Assembly: GCF_001580365.1 (NCBI RefSeq)
Contig: NZ_CP014480.1
Span: 3,495,981-3,559,980 of the forward strand
Origin: Kocuria turfanensis
GTDB lineage: Bacteria; Actinomycetota; Actinomycetes; Actinomycetales; Micrococcaceae
Direction of reading: 5' to 3'
DNA length: 64,000 nt
Shown here: positions 60,501 through 64,000 of the stretch, piece by piece
Numbering within the stretch: the stretch's first letter is position 1
Layout of the letters: each line of letters begins with the position of its first letter
The notes under the pieces: model-generated
What the model was told of the DNA's origin: nothing
What the model saw: the letters and a program-made list of their open reading frames with translations, nothing else
Databases searched by the model: none
Position numbers and translations under genes: made by a program

Positions 60501-61618
60501 TCTACGCCTCGATCGCCACCCCGTTCTTCCTGCGGCTGCTGGGCGCCCGCGTGGGCAACCAGGTGGAGATCTCCACCGTGGAGACCCTGCCGCACCTGAC
60601 CACGTTCGAGTCCGGCTCCTTCATGGCCGACCACTCCCTGGTCAGCTCCGCGCGCACCGGCTTCGGCTGGGTGCACGTGGGTCGCTCCACCGTGGGGGAG
60701 CGCTCCTTCGTGGGCAACTCCGGGATCGTGGGCCCCGGGCGCGACGTCCCGGCGGACTCCCTGATCGCCGTGCTGTCCTCCGCCCCGGAGCACGCCGAGG
60801 CCGGCACCTCCTGGCTCGGCCGGACGCCCGCGCCGATCAGCCGGGTCAGCGACGCCGCGGACGAGGACGTCACCTACCGGCCGCGCCGGCGCCTGCTGGT
60901 GGCCCGCGCGCTCGTGGAGTCCCTGCGGGCCGTGCCGTTCATGGTCACCGCGTGGATCGACCTGGCCATCGTCTACGTCCTCACCACCGTGTACATGCGC
61001 GCCGGGGGCGGGCTCGACGGCATCGTCGCGGCCCTGCTGTGGGCCACGCCCGTGGTGCTGGCCGCCGGCGTGCTGGCCGCGCTGGTGCCCGTGATGGTCA
61101 AGTGGGCGCTCATGGGCCGCTTCCGCGAGGGCGAGCGCCCGCTGTTCAGCTCCTTCGTGTGGCGCAACGAGCTCGCCGACACCTTCGCCGAGTCGCTGGC
61201 GGTGCCCGGGCTGATCCGCCTGGCCGTGGGCTCCCCGGTGTTCAACGTCTGGGCGCGGCTGATGGGCGCGCGGATCGAGCGCGGCGTGTGGTGCGAGACC
61301 TGGTGGCTGCCGGAGTTCGACCTGGTCCACCTGGGCCGCGGCGTGTCCGTGAACCGCGGCACCGTGCTCCAGACGCACCTGTTCCACGACCGCATCATGC
61401 GGCTGCAGCCGGTGTCCATGGAGGCCGGGTCCACCCTGGGCCCGAACAGCTTCATCCTCCCCGGCAGCACCGTGGAGGCCGGGGCGACCGTGGGCCCCGG
61501 CTCCCTGGTGATGGCCCAGGAGACCGTGCCCGCCGGCAGCACCTGGGGCGGGAACCCGATCCGGCCGCTGCATGTGACGGCCGGGGAGCTCGTGGGCAGC
61601 GGGGAGTCGGCCCGATGA
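57551..61618 (+). CDS. Pls/PosA-family single-module nonribosomal peptide synthetase with membrane C-terminus
   Basis: A 1355-residue protein with the architecture of epsilon-poly-L-lysine synthetase. It has an adenylation domain (A3 IIFTSGSTGKPKGVAINH at about 200, A4 FDASCEEMW with the Asp that binds the amino group, A5 NTYGPTEATV at about 335, A8 GRADDQVKISGRRVEMGEID at about 440, A10 KTSGKVDRKAL). A carrier domain follows (DFFALGGTSVAVAKL, phosphopantetheine Ser at about 580). From about 655 come six membrane helices alternating with three soluble, hexapeptide-like domains (MADHSLVSSARTGFGWVHVG, SFILPGSTVEAGATVGPGSL). There is no condensation-domain HHxxxDG motif, as in Pls. The ATG at 57551 has GGGGGACATCA before it. 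The substrate is probably a basic amino acid, lysine by neighbourhood, not by a read code. Confidence 0.9.
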   Translation: MTVRSTMRSGSTRTGGGRHVLEDRNPDHGPQEDTELLDPALHTQSLPQVPGRAVFPVASAPAPRTLVDVVMDTVSRHPDATAVDDGTTVLSYAEFLERVEAQAQRLWDLDIGRGDRVGIRVPSGSVDLYVAILGTIFAGAAYVPVDFDDPDERAATVWEEASVCAVYGAGLSLEARTGVRPGADCREPGTGDDAWIIFTSGSTGKPKGVAINHRSAAALVDAEAELYLPRRPLGPGDRVMAGLSVAFDASCEEMWLAWRSGAALVPAPRAVVRSGTDLGPWLVERGITAVSTVPTLASMWPAEALSRIRLLIFGGEACPNELAARLVHPGREVWNTYGPTEATVIATGAVLTGEPPVRIGLPLPGWELAVVDPAGNPVRWGEEGELIIGGVGLGRYLDPAKDAEKFAPMDTLGWARAYRSGDVVRADPEGIVFVGRADDQVKISGRRVEMGEIDEQMSRLPGVQAGAAAVHTTPAGNQILVGYLVADAPGSVNLPEARSLLADRLPGQMVPALALMDELPLKTSGKVDRKALPWPLPAAGADAADAQVDAELEWLAALWADQLGPLPIDEDSDFFALGGTSVAVAKLVSEIRRSYPDAEIAEIYRHPTLAGMHEYLAGLAPVDAAAQDAARTRLVADTPRWNGLVQVPFLAGLYAVSGLRYVLGSAIVVWLLFNLLGATWVPNPPLLPLVVGWLLLFALPGRLVLTALFIRLLTFRLRPGAHARGSWTHLRVWMAERVLIFNKFEPLMGTPVMVLFFRLLGNRVGRGAHLDTLPPVSGLASIGAGAAVEHEVDLAGYWLEGDVLHLDGVTVGAHARIGTRTLLSPGAVVEDGAEVDPGSHVTGTVPAGRLQGGSPLEDLGPAGGTWPEPAPGHAHGIRSGLLYALGLGTVGFLPVLAVVPGALIVFSQVQGLELYERVFPVLALWVPVFAVLTALVYLALLVAVVRLLAGLITPGHHRADGTVAWAVWLTGVLLQKSLVSTYPVYASIATPFFLRLLGARVGNQVEISTVETLPHLTTFESGSFMADHSLVSSARTGFGWVHVGRSTVGERSFVGNSGIVGPGRDVPADSLIAVLSSAPEHAEAGTSWLGRTPAPISRVSDAADEDVTYRPRRRLLVARALVESLRAVPFMVTAWIDLAIVYVLTTVYMRAGGGLDGIVAALLWATPVVLAAGVLAALVPVMVKWALMGRFREGERPLFSSFVWRNELADTFAESLAVPGLIRLAVGSPVFNVWARLMGARIERGVWCETWWLPEFDLVHLGRGVSVNRGTVLQTHLFHDRIMRLQPVSMEAGSTLGPNSFILPGSTVEAGATVGPGSLVMAQETVPAGSTWGGNPIRPLHVTAGELVGSGESAR

Positions 61619-62856
61619 GCGCCGTCGACCCCACCGCCACCCGGGGCGGGGGCACCGCGGTGCTCAACGTCCCCGGCCCCGCCGGGCGGCGCACCAAGCG
61701 CCGGCTGATCGGCGTGGACGCCGCCCGCGGCTTCGCGCTGCTGGGCATGGTCGCCGTGCACACCCTGCCGGTGTGGGACGAGGAGGCCGGGCGGGCCTCG
61801 CTGAGCTGGTCCCTGTTCGCCGGGCACTCGGCGGCGCTGTTCGCCACCCTGGCCGGCGTGAGCCTGGCCTTCCTCTCCGGCGGCCGCACCCCGCACACGC
61901 GCCGGCGGCTGGCCGGGGACCGGGCCGGGCTCGTGGGCCGCGCCGCGGTGATCGCCCTCGTCGGCTTCCTCGTGGGCTTCGTGGCCCCGCCGGTGAACAA
62001 CATCCTCATCTACTACGGGATGTTCTTCCTGCTGGCGATCCCGTTCCTGGGCCTGCGGATCCGCCACCTGCTGGCGGCCTCGGTGCTGTTCGCCGTGCTC
62101 TCCCCGTTCCTCATGCAGTGGTCCCTGGACGTCCTGCCCGCCCACGTCTACGGCAACCCCACGCTGTGGAACCTGGTCGCCGAGCCGGTCACCGTCCTCT
62201 CCCAGCTGCTGCTCACCGGGACCTACCCGGCCCTGCCCTACATGAGCTACCTGCTCGCGGGCCTGGCCCTGGGCCGGATGAACCTCACCAGCCGGCGGGT
62301 GCAGCAGTGGCTGGTGGGCGTGGGCGCGGCGACCGCCCTGCTGGCCTGGACGGTGTCCACGGCCGCGCTGCTGGTCTTCGGGGTCTACGAGCGGATCTGG
62401 TCCGCCACCCCGTGGATGTCCGAGGAGCAGATCGACTCGATCCTGGTCTTCGGCCCCGAGCCGTCCCTGCCGACCACCACCCTGTGGTGGCTGACCGTCC
62501 CGGCCCCGCACAGCAACACCCCCGCGGCGCTGTTCGTCAGCCTGGGCATGGCGGTCTTCGCCCTCGGCGCCTTCCTGCTGCTGGCCCGGCTGATCGGCAA
62601 GGCCCTCACGCCGCTGGCGGCCGCCGGGTCCATGACCTTCACGCTGTACACGCTGCACCTGCTGTTCCTGGCCACGGGGGTCTACGACCTCGCGCCCGGG
62701 TTCTGGTTCTGGATGCAGCTGGTGGTCTTCGGGCTGCTGGCCGTGGCCTGGCAGCGGGCGGTGGGCCAGGGCCCGCTCGAGAAGCTCGTGGCCCGCGTCT
62801 CCAAGGGCATCACCCGCCGGGTGGTGGCCCGCCCCCCGACAGACCGAGCCCGCTGA
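61615..62856 (+). CDS. DUF418/heparan acetyltransferase-like membrane protein
   Basis: The 413-residue protein has about ten membrane helices and begins after a polar N-terminus with RRLIGVDAARGFALLGMVAVHT, the motif of DUF418/DUF1624 (YeiB-like, acyltransferase-related) proteins. Helices such as ALFATLAGVSLAFLSGG, NILIYYGMFFLLAIPFLGL and a late SMTFTLYTLHLLFLATGVYD follow. The start overlaps the synthetase stop (ATGA), so the two are co-translated and likely act together. It could export, modify or protect against the product; there is no direct evidence. A 66-bp hairpin element follows the stop. Confidence 0.8.
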   Translation: MSAVDPTATRGGGTAVLNVPGPAGRRTKRRLIGVDAARGFALLGMVAVHTLPVWDEEAGRASLSWSLFAGHSAALFATLAGVSLAFLSGGRTPHTRRRLAGDRAGLVGRAAVIALVGFLVGFVAPPVNNILIYYGMFFLLAIPFLGLRIRHLLAASVLFAVLSPFLMQWSLDVLPAHVYGNPTLWNLVAEPVTVLSQLLLTGTYPALPYMSYLLAGLALGRMNLTSRRVQQWLVGVGAATALLAWTVSTAALLVFGVYERIWSATPWMSEEQIDSILVFGPEPSLPTTTLWWLTVPAPHSNTPAALFVSLGMAVFALGAFLLLARLIGKALTPLAAAGSMTFTLYTLHLLFLATGVYDLAPGFWFWMQLVVFGLLAVAWQRAVGQGPLEKLVARVSKGITRRVVARPPTDRAR

Positions 62857-62891
62857 AAGTCTGCCCCCCAGGCCCAGCCCGTCTGATCACC

Positions 62892-62957
62892 GAGTCCCCC
62901 GTGGGCTCGCAATTCCCCCGGATCGATCGGGGGGACTTGCGAGCCCATGGGGGACTC
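62892..62957. repeat. 66-bp palindromic repeat element, copy 2
   Basis: The arms are 62892-62912 (GAGTCCCCCGTGGGC...) and 62937-62957 (21 bp, one G-T wobble), with an inner TCCCCC/GGGGGGA stem. Same length and order as copy 1 at 54481. It lies 35 bases past the stop of the DUF418 gene. Confidence 0.8.
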
Positions 62958-63124
62958 GGCGCTTGGTGGGGCCGACTTGGGGGCTCCGCGCGCCCCAGGC
63001 TCACAGGGGGGTGGGCGCGCCGTGAGCAGATGTGCACCGGGGCGTTACCCCGGCCGTCGGGGGGCGAAACACGGGATTCCTACGGTGGGGGCATCGCACG
63101 CCCCCGCACTGCCAGGAGGTCCCC

Positions 63125-64000
63125 GTGAGTTCAGAGCTGCACATCGACCCGTCCCCGACGACGGCACGGTCGTCCGCGCCGGTCCCGCCGCCGCCGGCGC
63201 TGCGCGAGCGGCCCGGCCGCTGGCTGGACGGCTACCGCCCCGAGGACCCCGCCTTCTGGGAGAGCGCCGGCCGCCCGATCGCCCGCACCAACCTCACGTG
63301 GTCGATCCTCGCGGAGTTCCTCGGCTTCGCCGTCTGGCAGCTGTGGGCGATCACGGTCGTGTTCCTGCCGGGCGCGGGCTTCCCCTTCAGCGACTCGCAG
63401 ATCTTCTGGCTGATCTCCATCCCCTCGCTGGTGGGGGCCACGCTGCGGATCCCGTACACCTTCATGGTCGGCCGCTTCGGCGGCCGGAACTGGACCGTGG
63501 TCTCGGCGCTGCTGCTGCTCGTGCCCACCGTGGGCCTGGCGCTGGCGGTCGGCGACCCCGGCACGCCCTTCGGGGTCATGCTGCTGCTGGCGGCCACGGC
63601 CGGCTTCGGCGGCGGCAACTTCGCGTCCTCGATGGCCAACATCACCTTCTTCTACCCGGTGCGGGAGAAGGGCTGGGCGCTGGGGCTCAACGCGGCCGGC
63701 GGCAACCTCGGCACGGCCGTGGCGCAGCTGGTCGTCCCGATCGCCGTCTCGCTCGTCGCCCTCGGGGCGACCGGGCTCTCGGTCGCGGGGTGGCTGTGGG
63801 TGCCGTTCATCCTCTTCGCCGCGTGGGGCGCCCGGACGTACATGCACAACCTCTCCCACGCCAAGGGCGACCTGGTCGGGTCCCTGGCCACGGTGCGGGA
63901 GCCGCACTTCTGGGTGATGTCCTTCCTCTACGTGGGCACCTTCGGGTCCTTCATCGGCTTCTCCAGCGTGTTCCCCAAGCTCATCGCGGACACCTTCCCC
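63125..64000 (+). CDS. narK: Nitrate/nitrite MFS transporter NarK (partial, runs off the window)
   Basis: The first 292 codons of a NarK-type transporter are present, starting at a GTG after CAGGAGGTCCCC. After a Pro-rich N-terminus and LDGYRPEDPAFWESAG, the helices carry NLTWSILAEFLGFAVWQLW, LISIPSLVGATLRIPYTFMV, the nitrate signature GFGGGNFASSMANITFFYP and GWALGLNAAGGNLGTAVAQL. These match NarK1/NarK2-like nitrate importers or nitrate/nitrite antiporters. A TACGGT -10 lies at 63081-63086, with GTTAC (63044-63048) and GAAAC (63066-63070) 22 bases apart upstream. It fits the siroheme genes earlier in the window. The C-terminal third lies outside. Confidence 0.9.
   Translation, partial: MSSELHIDPSPTTARSSAPVPPPPALRERPGRWLDGYRPEDPAFWESAGRPIARTNLTWSILAEFLGFAVWQLWAITVVFLPGAGFPFSDSQIFWLISIPSLVGATLRIPYTFMVGRFGGRNWTVVSALLLLVPTVGLALAVGDPGTPFGVMLLLAATAGFGGGNFASSMANITFFYPVREKGWALGLNAAGGNLGTAVAQLVVPIAVSLVALGATGLSVAGWLWVPFILFAAWGARTYMHNLSHAKGDLVGSLATVREPHFWVMSFLYVGTFGSFIGFSSVFPKLIADTFP

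Noticed and set aside
54481..62957. CRISPR array suggested by the repeated 66-bp sequence
   Set aside because: Only two copies 8 kb apart, each a long palindrome, with no spacer-repeat periodicity and no cas genes.

Overview
The window is very G+C-rich, with GTG starts, 4-bp ATGA/GTGA stop-start overlaps and several probable leaderless promoters. Gene content (ctc-type L25-pth, mfd, siroheme genes, NarK, a Pls/PosA-family peptide synthetase) points to a Micrococcales actinobacterium. Micrococcaceae, Kocuria-like, is my best guess, from recognition rather than any search.

Layout. 0-3.5 kb: an MFS exporter, a VOC protein and two unknown proteins. 3.5-6.2 kb: a polyprenyl-phosphate sugar transferase and a WecG/TagA-type glycosyltransferase, divergent across a 13-bp inverted repeat. 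6.4-8.4 kb: rplY (ctc), pth and a six-helix membrane protein. 8.6-33.6 kb: a large exopolysaccharide island inserted between pth and mfd, genes that lie close together in many bacteria. 34.6-38.3 kb: mfd. 38.4-46.4 kb: twin small membrane proteins, a hemerythrin-esterase fusion, an SDR, a GAF/PP2C-like protein, deoC, hemD and cobA; sirB is divergent. 47.3-53.8 kb: a second polysaccharide cluster. 54.5-62.9 kb: lysP, a secreted hydrolase, a 1355-residue poly(amino acid)-type synthetase and a DUF418 membrane protein, flanked by two copies of one 66-bp hairpin. The window ends inside narK.

The island has a secreted copper-radical oxidase (GlxA/galactose-oxidase type), an Excalibur-domain protein, a GH6 cellulase and a second clan-A-like hydrolase. 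Around these is a repeated gene module transcribed leftward: GT2 synthase, GT39 transferase (type I), DPM1-GtrA fusion, GT39 transferase (type II), then a hydrolase. Module 1 has the four transferase genes, module 2 adds GH6, and module 3 is degenerate. Scars remain: a GT2 3' tail in front of the second-position GT39 of module 2, and a 20-codon GtrA tail in module 3. The three GT2 leaders share a short ORF start. The likely job is synthesis, sugar decoration (through polyprenyl-phosphate sugars flipped by GtrA), oxidation and trimming of a surface polysaccharide, perhaps beta-1,4-glucan-like because GT2 + GH6 + GlxA recalls the Streptomyces CslA/CslZ/GlxA set.

The second cluster (two GT39-like proteins, a larger BcsA-like GT2, a GH26) carries its own duplication scar: the 3' tail of sirB with its terminator reappears about 5 kb away. 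Duplication, recombination and partial loss of surface-polysaccharide genes is the main theme of the window.
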